Assembly: GCA_020438595.1 (NCBI GenBank) | Contig: JAGQUI010000013.1 | Location: 1 to 18,646, forward strand | DNA length: 18,646 nt | Direction of reading: 5' to 3' | From: Propionibacteriaceae bacterium | GTDB lineage: Bacteria; Actinomycetota; Actinomycetes; Propionibacteriales; Propionibacteriaceae | Part shown: positions 7,319 through 16,920 of the stretch, in pieces | How the letters are laid out: every line of letters starts with the position of its first letter | Position numbering within the stretch: the stretch's first letter is position 1 | Made by a program: the position numbers and the translations under genes | Notes under the pieces: generated by a model | Databases searched by the model: none | Told to the model about the DNA's origin: nothing | The model's input: the letters and a program-made list of their open reading frames with translations, nothing else

Positions 7319-7999
7319 ATGACCCACGGAACTGTCGATCCGGTGGTGGACAGGCTGAGGATGGCGTTGGCGGCGGACTCGGCGTCCGACCGGCTGCAGA
7401 CGGCGCTGGCGGCGGGCCTGCGTCCCCGCGATGCCTACATCGACCCGATCGTGGAGCGGTTCGCGGTCGAACCCGACTTCTTCGTGCGCGACATGCTCAC
7501 CTGGGCGCTGCTCCAGCACGATCGGTCCCGCACCCTGGAACGGGTCCTGCCGGAGCTGCACTCGGCACTTCCCCGAGCGCGGAGCCAGGCGTTGCACACC
7601 CTGTCGAAGCTCGGCGATCCACGCGCGTGGCCTGCGATCACCACCGGACTGCTGTTCGACGCAGAGGAGGAGGTGGCCCTGACCGCCTGGCGCGCTGCGG
7701 CCACGCTGGTGCCACCCGGGGAAGCCGAAGCGCTCGCCCACGTGCTCTCGACGCAGTTCGGCCGGGGTGACCACGTCACGCAGCGGAGTCTCAGCCGCGC
7801 CCTGGCCATGCTCGGGGACGCCGCGACCGCGGTCATCGAGCGCGGGAAGCGGCACCGCGACCCGGCGATCCGCACCCATGCCGTCGCGACCGAGCGGCTG
7901 GTCAGCAACCCCGACGAGGGCTTCGACGTCGCCATCGTCGCCGCTCGGCGGATCGTGGCGCTCCATGGCGCCCCGCTCGTCGAGGACGTCGAGTTGTGA
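7319..7999 (+). CDS. HEAT-repeat protein
   Basis: A 226-residue soluble, all-helical protein built of about five HEAT-like helix pairs. Examples are FFVRDMLTWALLQHD...RVLPELHSALPRAR, QALHTLSKLGDPRAWPAITTGL, EVALTAWRAAATLV, and TQRSLSRALAMLGDAATAVIE. The recurring proline/aspartate turn and the arginine in the second helix are typical of PBS-lyase HEAT repeats. Such proteins are usually binding scaffolds; no catalytic residue is visible and the partner is unknown. ATG 7319 is preferred over GTG 7310 because GCGGAGG at 7304-7310 gives an 8-nt spacing to the ATG and overlaps the GTG. Expression is probably controlled by the MerR-type promoter just upstream, so the protein may belong to a ligand- or stress-induced response. 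It converges on ettA with 16 bp between the stops and no clear terminator. Confidence 0.8.
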   Translation: MTHGTVDPVVDRLRMALAADSASDRLQTALAAGLRPRDAYIDPIVERFAVEPDFFVRDMLTWALLQHDRSRTLERVLPELHSALPRARSQALHTLSKLGDPRAWPAITTGLLFDAEEEVALTAWRAAATLVPPGEAEALAHVLSTQFGRGDHVTQRSLSRALAMLGDAATAVIERGKRHRDPAIRTHAVATERLVSNPDEGFDVAIVAARRIVALHGAPLVEDVEL

Positions 8000-8015
8000 C
8001 CAGCCGTCCCCAGGA

Positions 8016-9698
<1,683 letters not shown>

Positions 9699-9754
9699 GC
9701 GGATCTTCCTCGAGGACGGTGGAGCGGCGACCAGTGTATGCCAGCCGCGCCCGC

Positions 9755-9814
9755 CTGCCGACTTGTCAGAATCTCATGCGCCTATGACCGCACGAGATTC
9801 TGACAACTCGGCAG
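9755..9814. terminator. 26-bp-arm palindrome overlapping the 3' end of the oxidase gene
   Basis: Arms 9755-9780 and 9789-9814 pair over 26 bp with only two mismatches around the 8-nt loop CCTATGAC. On the minus strand the oxidase's TAG stop (9784-9782) lies in the loop, so the first arm encodes the protein's last ten residues. It probably terminates oxidase transcription before ettA. No T-tract follows. Its length and mismatch pattern resemble a dispersed palindromic element. Confidence 0.7.
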
Positions 9815-12589
9815 TGGGAGGGTGAGGAGTTCGGCGAGGGTGAGCGCGCGGCGGCCGGCGAGGTCGGCGAGCTGCAGGCGGCAGGAGAAGCCGTCGGCGA
9901 GCAGGACGGCGTCCGGCCCGGCCGCCGCCACGGCCGGCAGCAGGTGCGTGTTCGCCACGGCCACGGACGTCTCGTAATGGCCCCGTTCGACCCCGAAGTT
10001 GCCGGCCAGCCCGCAACAGCCGGCGACCGTCACCAGCCGGACGCCGGTGCGGGCGAGCAGCCGCTCGTCGGACGCCCAGCCCAGCACGGCGGAGTGGTGG
10101 CAGTGGGGCTGGGCGACCACGGTGGTGCCGGTCAGGTCCGGCGGCGTCCAGTTGGTGGTCGCCAGCAACTCGGCGAGGGTGCGGACGCCGGCGGCCACCT
10201 CGGCGACCCGCGGGTCGGCCACCAGTTCGGACGCGTCGCTGCGCCACACCGCCGTGCAGGAGGGCTCCAGCCCGAGTACCGGTGTGCCGGCGGCCACGAT
10301 CGGGTGCAGCACGTCCAGTGATCGCCGGATCAGGTCGGCTGCACGGTCGCGCTGGCCGGTGGTGATCCAGGGCAGCCCGCAGCACGCGGTCCGGCGCAGC
10401 ACCGTGGGCGCGAAGCCCGCCGAGACCAGCACGCGCAGCACCGCGACCAGCCGGTCGGCGTCGAGGGTGTCGGTGAAGGAGTCCACCCAGACCACGACCG
10501 GCCGGCCCTCCGGTGCCGCGGCTGGTCGGGACCGCCGGGCACCCCGCCGGCTGAACCGCGGCAGCGACCGGCGTCCGTCCACTCCGGCCAGCCACTTCAC
10601 GGCACGCCCGACACCGGGTGCGGCGAGCAGGGCATTCGCGAGCGGCGCCAGACCTGGAACGCCCGTGACCAGCCGACCCCAGGTGGGCAGCCGGCCGAGC
10701 GCGTAGTGGCTGCGGGGCCGCGGCCGCCCGCGGTACGCCTCGGCGAGCACCCGCGACTTCAGCGCGGCCACGTCGATGCCGGTCGGGCACTCGCTCGCGC
10801 ACGCCTTGCACGAGAGGCACAGGTCGAGGGCCTCCCGTACCTCCGGCGCCCGCCAGCCGCCGGTGACGAGGGTGCCGTTCACCAGCTCCTGCAGCACGTG
10901 GGCGCGGCCCCTGGTGGAGTCCTGCTCGCGTCCGGTGGCCTGGTAGGACGGGCACATCACGCCGCCGGTGTCGGCCAGGCACTTGCCGACGCCGGTGCAC
11001 CGGTGCGCGGCCGCGACGAAGCCCGAATCGAGTCGGGGCAGCCGCGACCCGGTCGCCGCGGGCAGCCGCAGGTCGGCGTCCAGCGGGCGCGGATCGACCA
11101 GCACCCCGGGGTTGAGCAGGTTGTCCGGGTCGAAGACCTGCTTCACGGCCGCGAACAGGGCCAGGGATTGCGAGGAGTACATCCGGCCGAGCAGTTCCGA
11201 GCGGGCCCGGCCGTCCCCGTGCTCGCCCGAGCAGGATCCGCCGTAACCCGCGGCCAGTTCCGCGGCCGCCTCGACGAACGACCGGTACCGCTCGACGCCC
11301 TTGGGCGAGGACAGCTCGAAGTCGATCCGGACGTGCACGCACCCCTCGCCGAAGTGCCCGTACGGCAGCCCGTGCAGCCCGTGCGCGGCGAGCAGCGCGT
11401 CGAAGTCCCGCAGGTAGGTGCCCAGCGCCTCGGGCGGGACGGCGGCGTCCTCCCAGCCGGCGTGGGCGGGCTTCGCCAGCCCGACCGCGGCCAGGCCGGC
11501 GCCGTCCGCCCGGATCCGCCACAGCCGGGACGCCTGCGTCCGGTCGGTGACCACCTCGCCCCCGAGTCCGCCCGCGGCCGCCAGCACCGCCGCGGCCCGC
11601 TCGGCGAGGCTGCCGGGATCGGCGTCGGTGAGCTCCACGAAGAGCCAGCCCTCGCCGGCGGGCAGGTCCGGCACCGCGGACGCACCGAGCCGGCGCCGCA
11701 CCACGTCGGTGATCCGGCGGTCGAGCCCCTCCACGGCGGTCGGGCGGAGCGGCAGCACCCGGGGCGTCGCGTCGGCGGCGGCCGCCATGTCCGAGTAGCC
11801 GATCACCACGAGCGCGGCGTGCGGCAGGTCGGCGACGAGCCGCAGGCGGGCCCCGGTGACCACCGCGAGCGTGCCCTCCGAACCGACCAGGAAGCGCGCG
11901 ACGTCGAAGCCGTGCTCGGGCAGCAGGTGCTCGAGGCTGTAGCCGGACACCTGTCGCGGGAACCGGCCGAACTCGGTGCGGATCACGCCGAGGTTCGCCT
12001 GCACGAGGTCGTGCAGGGCGCGCAGGGTGGGGGAGTCGCCGGGGCGGCTCCCGGAGGCGAGGCTGAGCCGCTCGCCGGTGCCGGTGATGACGTCGAGGCC
12101 GAGCACGTTGTCGGCGGTCCGGCCGTAGCCCAGCGCGCGGGCGCCGCAGGCGTTGTTGCCGATCATGCCGCCGACCGTGCACCGGTCCACCGTGGACGGG
12201 TCGGGCCCGAAGCGCAGGCCGTGCCGGGCGGCCGCCGCGGTCAGCCGGGCGGGCACCACGCCGGGCTCGACGATGGCCGCGGAGCCGGCCGGGTCGAGGT
12301 GGGCGATCCGGTCCAGCCGGGAGCAGTCCAGGACCAGCCCGCCGCCGATCGCATTCCCTGCGATCGACGTCCCGGCGCCGCGGGTGGTCAGCGGCAGGCC
12401 GGCTTCGCGCGCCGCGTCCACGAGTTCGGAGAGCTCGGCGACCGAGCCCGGTCGTGCGACGGCGGCCGGGGGCACGCGGTACAGGGAGGCGTCGCTGCTG
12501 TAGAGCGCGCGGGAGAGCGTGGAGGTGTCGACGGCGAAGCCGGCAGCGGCCAGCGCAGCCACCTGCCCGGTGAACGCTGCGGCCGTCAC
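9782..12589 (-). CDS. FAD-linked oxidase fused to iron-sulfur subunit (GlcD-GlcF/YdiJ-like 2-hydroxyacid dehydrogenase)
   Basis: A 935-residue fusion predicted to oxidise a D-2-hydroxyacid (such as D-lactate, glycolate or D-2-hydroxyglutarate) with FAD and pass electrons through Fe-S centres to the respiratory chain. The N-terminal PCMH-type FAD domain shows TTRGAGTSIAGNAIGGG at 68-84 and GGMIGNNACGARALGYGRT at 140-158. The substrate domain has H412 and H419 in GHFGEGCVHV and GEHGDG at 455-460, typical metal and substrate residues. Ferredoxin-like cysteines follow: C531, C537, C546-P, then C591, C594, C597 and C601-P. Two CCG motifs (736-738, 858-860) mark the heterodisulfide-reductase-like domain. 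The GTG start lies 4 bp after the marR stop, so the two genes are cotranscribed. The last ten residues come from a palindromic DNA element and are not family sequence. The substrate cannot be decided from sequence. Confidence 0.92.
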   Translation of the reverse strand: MTAAAFTGQVAALAAAGFAVDTSTLSRALYSSDASLYRVPPAAVARPGSVAELSELVDAAREAGLPLTTRGAGTSIAGNAIGGGLVLDCSRLDRIAHLDPAGSAAIVEPGVVPARLTAAAARHGLRFGPDPSTVDRCTVGGMIGNNACGARALGYGRTADNVLGLDVITGTGERLSLASGSRPGDSPTLRALHDLVQANLGVIRTEFGRFPRQVSGYSLEHLLPEHGFDVARFLVGSEGTLAVVTGARLRLVADLPHAALVVIGYSDMAAAADATPRVLPLRPTAVEGLDRRITDVVRRRLGASAVPDLPAGEGWLFVELTDADPGSLAERAAAVLAAAGGLGGEVVTDRTQASRLWRIRADGAGLAAVGLAKPAHAGWEDAAVPPEALGTYLRDFDALLAAHGLHGLPYGHFGEGCVHVRIDFELSSPKGVERYRSFVEAAAELAAGYGGSCSGEHGDGRARSELLGRMYSSQSLALFAAVKQVFDPDNLLNPGVLVDPRPLDADLRLPAATGSRLPRLDSGFVAAAHRCTGVGKCLADTGGVMCPSYQATGREQDSTRGRAHVLQELVNGTLVTGGWRAPEVREALDLCLSCKACASECPTGIDVAALKSRVLAEAYRGRPRPRSHYALGRLPTWGRLVTGVPGLAPLANALLAAPGVGRAVKWLAGVDGRRSLPRFSRRGARRSRPAAAPEGRPVVVWVDSFTDTLDADRLVAVLRVLVSAGFAPTVLRRTACCGLPWITTGQRDRAADLIRRSLDVLHPIVAAGTPVLGLEPSCTAVWRSDASELVADPRVAEVAAGVRTLAELLATTNWTPPDLTGTTVVAQPHCHHSAVLGWASDERLLARTGVRLVTVAGCCGLAGNFGVERGHYETSVAVANTHLLPAVAAAGPDAVLLADGFSCRLQLADLAGRRALTLAELLTLPLPSCQNLVRS

Positions 12590-12593
12590 GGCC

Positions 12594-13052
12594 TCAGTCT
12601 GTCACGCGGGTGACCGCCTCCATGGCCCGGCCCAGCGCCTCGAAGTCGTCCGGATCGACCCGGTCGACCAGTGCGCACCGAACCGACTCGACGTGGGCCG
12701 GCGCGGCCTCGACCAGCAACCTGTAGCCGGCCTCGGTCATGATCGCGTTCACTCCCCGCCGGTCGGACGGGCACGCGACCCGGTTGACCAGGCCCTTCGT
12801 CTCCATCCGCGAGATCGTGTGGGTGAGGCGGGAGCGGGACTGCCGCACGCGCTCGGCGAGGTCGGACATGCGCAGCATGTGCCGCTCCGACTCCGACAGG
12901 TGCACCAGGATCTCGTACTCGCCGAGGTCGAGGCCGAACGGACGCAGTTCGGCGTCCAGCCGCTCGTTGATCCGGGCCACGCCGTTGAGGAAGGAGCGCC
13001 AGATCCGCTGCTGCTCAGCGTTCAGCCAGCGGGGCTCCACCTGGATACTCAC
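12594..13052 (-). CDS. MarR-family transcriptional regulator
   Basis: A 152-residue winged-helix dimer of the MarR family. The core is clear: LDLGEYEILVHLSESERHML (first helices), MSDLAERVRQSRSRLTHTISRMETKGLV (helix-turn-helix with recognition helix), then RVACPSDRRGVNAIMTEAGYRLL, where the DRRG wing is diagnostic. MarR proteins usually repress a neighbouring operon and are released by a small aromatic or acidic ligand, though some activate. The gene starts with GTG at 13052, and its TGA is only 4 bp before the oxidoreductase start. The likely arrangement is an autoregulated marR-oxidase operon. The only AT-rich DNA nearby (13061-13088) lies just upstream and is the natural place for promoter and operator. 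The ligand is unknown; the oxidase's hydroxyacid substrate is a reasonable guess. Confidence 0.92.
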   Translation of the reverse strand: MSIQVEPRWLNAEQQRIWRSFLNGVARINERLDAELRPFGLDLGEYEILVHLSESERHMLRMSDLAERVRQSRSRLTHTISRMETKGLVNRVACPSDRRGVNAIMTEAGYRLLVEAAPAHVESVRCALVDRVDPDDFEALGRAMEAVTRVTD

Positions 13053-13060
13053 ACCCTGAC

Positions 13061-13088
13061 GATATCAATTCAGTTCACATTTCAACAA
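13061..13088 (-). promoter_or_regulatory. AT-rich promoter/operator region of marR
   Basis: This 28-bp block has far lower GC than its surroundings and sits 9-36 bp upstream of the marR start. On the minus strand a -35-like TTGTTG (13088-13083) is followed after 15 bp by a -10-like TGATAT (13067-13062), which contains part of the palindrome GATATC. The promoter assignment is weak in detail but the position is right. MarR autoregulation here is inferred. Confidence 0.35.
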
Positions 13089-13097
13089 CCGACGCGC

Positions 13098-13166
13098 ATG
13101 GGGACGGTTCCGTTCCGCGTCGGCCCGAACGCGGGCGGAGCGACGGGAAATGAGAACCGTCCCCAT
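13098..13166. repeat. REP-like inverted repeat between marR and map
   Basis: Perfect 13-bp arms ATGGGGACGGTTC (13098-13110) and GAACCGTCCCCAT (13154-13166) enclose a 43-nt GC-rich interior. The outer arm followed by a TGAG/AAAT stretch resembles the palindromes I recall flanking REP-associated tyrosine transposase genes, but no such gene is present. A third, partial copy of the core (GGGGACGG) follows at about 13174-13181. The element lies in the divergent marR/map intergenic region. Confidence 0.6.
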
Positions 13167-13311
13167 TCCGCGGCGGGGACGGAGGTGGGCCCGGATAGCG
13201 GGATGGGGGCCGTCCCTGCTGGCGCCGGCGCGACGTCCGGACGATAGGCTCGCGACAACCCCCGGAGATGACCATTCGAGTGCGTGGCGGCGACGAACGG
13301 GAGGTCTTTGC

Positions 13312-14082
13312 GTGATCGAGGTGCTGGGCGCGCGCGGACTGGCCGCGGGCCGGAAGGCCGGACGGTTCGTGGGCGGTACCCTCGACGAACTCCGCGGACG
13401 GATCGCGGTGGGCACCAACCTGCTCGAGATCGACGAGTGGGCGCGGGAACTGATCGCGTCCGCGGGGGCGGAGTCGTGCTACGTCGACTACGCGCCGCCG
13501 TTCGGGCGGGGCCCGTTCGGCAGGGTGATCTGCACGTCGGTCAACGACGCCGTGCTGCACGGGCTGCCCCACGACTACGCCCTTGCCGACGGCGACCTGC
13601 TCACGCTCGACTTCGCGGTCTCGATCGACGGGTGCGTCGCCGACGCGGCGACCAGCTTCGTGGTGGGCACCACGGTCGACCCCGCCGACCAGCATCTGAT
13701 CGAGACCACCCGGACCGCACTCTCGGCAGGCATCGCCGCCGCCGGGCCGCACGCCCGGGTGGGCGACGTCTCCGAGGCAATCGGGACGGTGCTGCGCGGC
13801 GCGGGCTACCGGGTGAACACCGACTTCGGCGGCCACGGCGTCGGCAGCACCATGCACCAGGACCCGCACATTCCCAACGACGGCCGCGCCGGGCGTGGCC
13901 TGCGCCTGCAGCCCGGCCTGCTGCTCGCGATCGAACCGTGGGTGATGCGCGACACCGACGAGCTCGTCACCGACGACGACGGCTGGACGCTGCGCAGCGC
14001 CACCGGGTGCCGTACGGCCCACTCCGAGCACACGATCGCGATCACCGCGCGCGGGGTGGAGATCCTGACCCCGCACCAGTAG
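13312..14082 (+). CDS. map: Methionine aminopeptidase, type I
   Basis: A 256-residue pita-bread-fold metalloprotease that removes the initiator methionine from nascent proteins. All five metal ligands are in place: D100 and D111 (LTLDFAVS, CVADAATSF), H175 (GGHGVGSTMHQDP), E208 (AIEPW) and E239 (HSEHTI). Substrate-binding H83 lies in VLHGLPHDYAL. The N-terminus begins directly at the family domain (MIEVLGARGL...), without the SH3-binding extension seen in some actinobacterial MetAPs. GTG 13312 is chosen because GGGAGGT (13299-13305) sits 6 nt upstream and longer in-frame versions would translate the REP-like element. Actinobacteria commonly carry two map genes, and the usual essential copy sits near secY/adk/infA. 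This isolated copy next to lipid genes is probably the second one. Confidence 0.95.
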   Translation: MIEVLGARGLAAGRKAGRFVGGTLDELRGRIAVGTNLLEIDEWARELIASAGAESCYVDYAPPFGRGPFGRVICTSVNDAVLHGLPHDYALADGDLLTLDFAVSIDGCVADAATSFVVGTTVDPADQHLIETTRTALSAGIAAAGPHARVGDVSEAIGTVLRGAGYRVNTDFGGHGVGSTMHQDPHIPNDGRAGRGLRLQPGLLLAIEPWVMRDTDELVTDDDGWTLRSATGCRTAHSEHTIAITARGVEILTPHQ

Positions 14083-14097
14083 CTGCGGAGACTACGT

Positions 14098-14123
14098 AGG
14101 GGGTTCCCGACCCGGAGCCCCCT
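14098..14123 (+). terminator. Stem-loop after map
   Basis: AGGGGGTTCC (14098-14107) pairs with GGAGCCCCCT (14114-14123) over 10 bp with one mismatch, around the loop CGACCC. It lies 16 bp after the map stop and 45 bp before the acyl-CoA ligase start. There is no T-tract. Possible terminator or attenuating stem. Confidence 0.45.
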
Positions 14124-14167
14124 GACCACTAGACTGCGAAGACAGTCCAACGGGGGATGTGAGGGAA

Positions 14168-16012
14168 ATGGCACCTTCGAGCATCGACGTCGACGCCCTG
14201 GTCGCACAGGCACCACCCTCTGCGGGGGCGCTCTTCCGCTGGCGGGTCGAGCAGACCCCGGCCAAGGAGGCGTTCCGGTACCCGGACGCCCACGACCAGT
14301 GGGTCTCCATCGACTGGACCGAGACCCGGCGCCGCGTGGACGCCTGGGCCGCCGGCCTGCTCGCCCTGGGCCTGCAGCGCGAGGAGCGGGTGGCGATCGT
14401 CTCCAACACCCGGATCGAGTGGATCCTGGCCGATTACGCGATCAACTGCGCGGGCGGGGCCACCACGACCATCTACCCGAACACGCAGGGCAAGGACTTC
14501 GCCCACATCGTCACCGACTCCGGTTCGGTGATCCTGGTCGCGGAGAACGACGAGCAGGTCGCCAAGCTGGACTCCTCGGCGGAGGCCGAGGCGCAGGTCC
14601 GGCACGTGATCGTGTTCGACGGCGAGGGCGACGGCGAGCGGGTGCTCACCCTCGACCAGCTGGCCCAGCGGGGCCGGGAACTGCTCGCGTCCGACCCCGA
14701 CGTGGTCGACCGGGCCATCGCGTCCATCGGCATCGACGACCTGGCCACCCTGATCTACACCTCCGGCACCACCGGCATGCCGAAGGGCGTCGAGCTGACC
14801 CACCGCTGCTGGGTCTACCAGGCCGTGGTGCTGAACGAGATGGAACTGATCAGCCCCAGCGCGCTGCAGTACCTGTGGCTGCCGCTGTCGCACGTGTTCG
14901 GCAAGGACCTGCTCACCATCCAGCTCGGGATCGGCTTCAGCACCGCCGTGGACGGACGGATCGACCACATCGTCAGCGGGCTCGGCGAGACCCACCCCAA
15001 CTTCATGTGCGGCGCGCCCCGCATCTTCGAGAAGGTGCGTGCCGCGGTGATGCTGGCCTCGCCGCAGGGCGGCGTCAAGGGACGGATCGCCCGCTGGGCG
15101 TTCGCGGTCGGGCGCGCGTCCCGGGAGTACCGGCTCGCCGACAAGCCGCTGCCCGCGCCGATGCGGCTCGCCTACACCGTCGCCGACCACCTGGTGTTCA
15201 GCAAGCTGAAGGACCGGGTGGGCGGCAACATCGACTTCTTCATCTCCGGTTCGGCGAAGCTGAGCGCGCAGGTGCAGGCGTGGTTCTACTCGGCGGGCCT
15301 GACCGTGGCCGAGGGCTACGGGCTCACCGAGACCGGCGCGGTGTCGTGTGTGAACCTGCCGCTGCCGGTGCGGTTCGGCACGGTCGGGCCGTCCCTGCCC
15401 GGCACGGAACTGAAGATCGCCGCGGACGGCGAGATCCTGATCAAGGGGCCCGCGGTGATGCGGGGCTACCACAACGACCCGGAACGGACGGCCGAGGTGT
15501 TGGTCGACGGGTGGTTCCACACCGGCGACATCGGCAAGCTCGACCCGGACGGCTACCTGCGGATCACCGACCGCAAGAAGGACCTGATGAAGACCTCCGG
15601 CGGCAAGTACGTGGCGCCGGCGAAGGTGGAGGGCGTGATCGCGGCGACCATCCCGTACGTGTCCCAGGTGGTCGCGGTGGGGGACGGGCGCAAGTACATC
15701 TCGGCGCTGCTCACCATGGACGCCGACAACCTCGCCAAGTGGGCGGCCCGGCACAAGCTCACCGGCATGGACCACGCCGAGCTCACCCAGAGCCCCGAAC
15801 TGCGAAAGACCATCGACCGGTTCATGGGCGCGGCCAACGGCAAGCTGGAGCGCTGGGAGACCGTGAAGAGGTTCGCGATCCTGCCGACCGAGTTCAGCGT
15901 CGACGACGGCGGGGTCACCCCGAACATGAAGATCCGCCGCAAGGTGGTCACCGAGCGCTACGCCGAGATCGTGGAGTCGCTGTACGAGGAAGACGTGGTC
16001 GACGCCGAGTGA
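14168..16012 (+). CDS. Long-chain fatty acid-CoA ligase (FadD15-like AMP-binding enzyme)
   Basis: A 614-residue adenylate-forming enzyme that activates a fatty acid to acyl-AMP and then acyl-CoA at the inner membrane face. Motifs in order: ATP/AMP P-loop YTSGTTGMPKG at 197-207, PLSHVFGKD at 239-247, GYGLTE at 383-388, HTGDIG at 451-456, and the hinge block ITDRKKDLMKTSGGKYVAP at 466-484. The catalytic lysine near the end is K588 in PNMKIRRK. The length and the DLMKTSGGK sequence match the FadD15-type long-chain ligases of actinobacteria. ATG 14168 is preferred; an in-frame GTG at 14159 would add three residues and has no better ribosome site. The stop overlaps the thioesterase start by 4 bp (GTGA). 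Acyl chain preference cannot be read from the sequence. Confidence 0.93.
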   Translation: MAPSSIDVDALVAQAPPSAGALFRWRVEQTPAKEAFRYPDAHDQWVSIDWTETRRRVDAWAAGLLALGLQREERVAIVSNTRIEWILADYAINCAGGATTTIYPNTQGKDFAHIVTDSGSVILVAENDEQVAKLDSSAEAEAQVRHVIVFDGEGDGERVLTLDQLAQRGRELLASDPDVVDRAIASIGIDDLATLIYTSGTTGMPKGVELTHRCWVYQAVVLNEMELISPSALQYLWLPLSHVFGKDLLTIQLGIGFSTAVDGRIDHIVSGLGETHPNFMCGAPRIFEKVRAAVMLASPQGGVKGRIARWAFAVGRASREYRLADKPLPAPMRLAYTVADHLVFSKLKDRVGGNIDFFISGSAKLSAQVQAWFYSAGLTVAEGYGLTETGAVSCVNLPLPVRFGTVGPSLPGTELKIAADGEILIKGPAVMRGYHNDPERTAEVLVDGWFHTGDIGKLDPDGYLRITDRKKDLMKTSGGKYVAPAKVEGVIAATIPYVSQVVAVGDGRKYISALLTMDADNLAKWAARHKLTGMDHAELTQSPELRKTIDRFMGAANGKLERWETVKRFAILPTEFSVDDGGVTPNMKIRRKVVTERYAEIVESLYEEDVVDAE

Positions 16013-16869
16013 GCGGGTACACCAGCCGCGTCCCGCTGCGCTGGGTGGACCTGGACGCCCAGGGGCACGTGAACAACGCGGTGGTCGCCGACTACCTGCA
16101 GGAGGCCCGGGTCGACTGGTTGCTGTCCGGGCCGAACGCGCACCTGCTCGGCACGTCCACGATGGTGGTCTCCCACCAGGTCGAGTACCTCGGACCGGTC
16201 GCGTTCGCGGTCGAACCGGTGGAGGTGGTGCTCAGCGTGGGCCCGGTGGGTGCCGCGCGGTTCGCCATCGGCTACTCGGTGTTCCAGGACGGGCGCGAGC
16301 TCGCCCGGGCCCGTTCGGTGCTCTGCCTCTACGACTACGCGGCGAGCCGGCCGCGCCGGATGACGGGGGCGGAGCGGGCGTGGTTCACCGCCCAGGCCGT
16401 GGAGCTGGAGCCGTTCCCCACGCTGGGCCGCTGGCAGGTGGGGGAGCGGGCGCACGCCTACGACTTCGTCGTCCGCTGGTCCGACCTGGATCCGTACGGC
16501 CACGTGAACAACGTCCGCGTGTTCGACTTCGTCGCCGAGGCGCGGATCCGGATGAGCCCGGACGGCGAGGACACCACGCGCATGCACGCCGCGGCGGAAC
16601 AGGGGCTGTTGTGGATGGTCGCGCGGCAGGACGTGGACTACGTCGGCCAGATCGCGCACCGCACGGAGCCGTACCGGGTGCGTTCGGCGATCGCCCGGGT
16701 GGGCCGGACGTCGGTGACCATCGTCGCCCAGGTCGAGGACCCGCTCGACGACGCGGTGCTCACCCGCACCCGCACCGTCCTGGTCTGCGGCGACGCCACC
16801 GGACGTCCCGTACCGCTGCCCGAGGCGATGCTCGCCGCCGCCGAGAGGTGGCCCGCCGACCCGGCCTGA
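16009..16869 (+). CDS. Tandem double-hotdog acyl-CoA thioesterase
   Basis: A 286-residue protein with two hotdog domains in one chain. Each begins with the same active-site motif, RWVDLDAQGHVNN at 11-23 and RWSDLDPYGHVNN at 156-168, in which the first aspartate and the HVNN segment match 4HBT/FatA-type thioesterases. Single-hotdog relatives are about 130-150 residues and dimerise, so this chain is an internal duplication that can form the dimer by itself. Expected reaction: hydrolysis of an acyl-CoA (or acyl-ACP) thioester to the free acid. Both copies keep the key residues, so both sites may work. The GTG start overlaps the acyl-CoA ligase stop by 4 bp, so the two opposing activities are made together, suggesting control of acyl-CoA pools or editing. 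The duplication is directly visible; the substrate is not. Confidence 0.88.
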   Translation: MSGYTSRVPLRWVDLDAQGHVNNAVVADYLQEARVDWLLSGPNAHLLGTSTMVVSHQVEYLGPVAFAVEPVEVVLSVGPVGAARFAIGYSVFQDGRELARARSVLCLYDYAASRPRRMTGAERAWFTAQAVELEPFPTLGRWQVGERAHAYDFVVRWSDLDPYGHVNNVRVFDFVAEARIRMSPDGEDTTRMHAAAEQGLLWMVARQDVDYVGQIAHRTEPYRVRSAIARVGRTSVTIVAQVEDPLDDAVLTRTRTVLVCGDATGRPVPLPEAMLAAAERWPADPA

Positions 16870-16920
16870 GGGCCCGCGGCCCCCTTCCCGATCCCTGGAC
16901 GCAAGCGCGGCCAGCCAACC

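Noticed and set aside
10706..12613. 635-codon plus-strand frame opposite the FAD/iron-sulfur oxidase
   Set aside because: Low-complexity Gly/Arg/Ala/Val/Gln content typical of antisense frames; the minus strand has the family motifs throughout.
13150..13311. Upstream extension of map beginning in the REP-like element
   Set aside because: MetAP homology and a good ribosome binding site both begin at GTG 13312, and the extension is made of repeat sequence.
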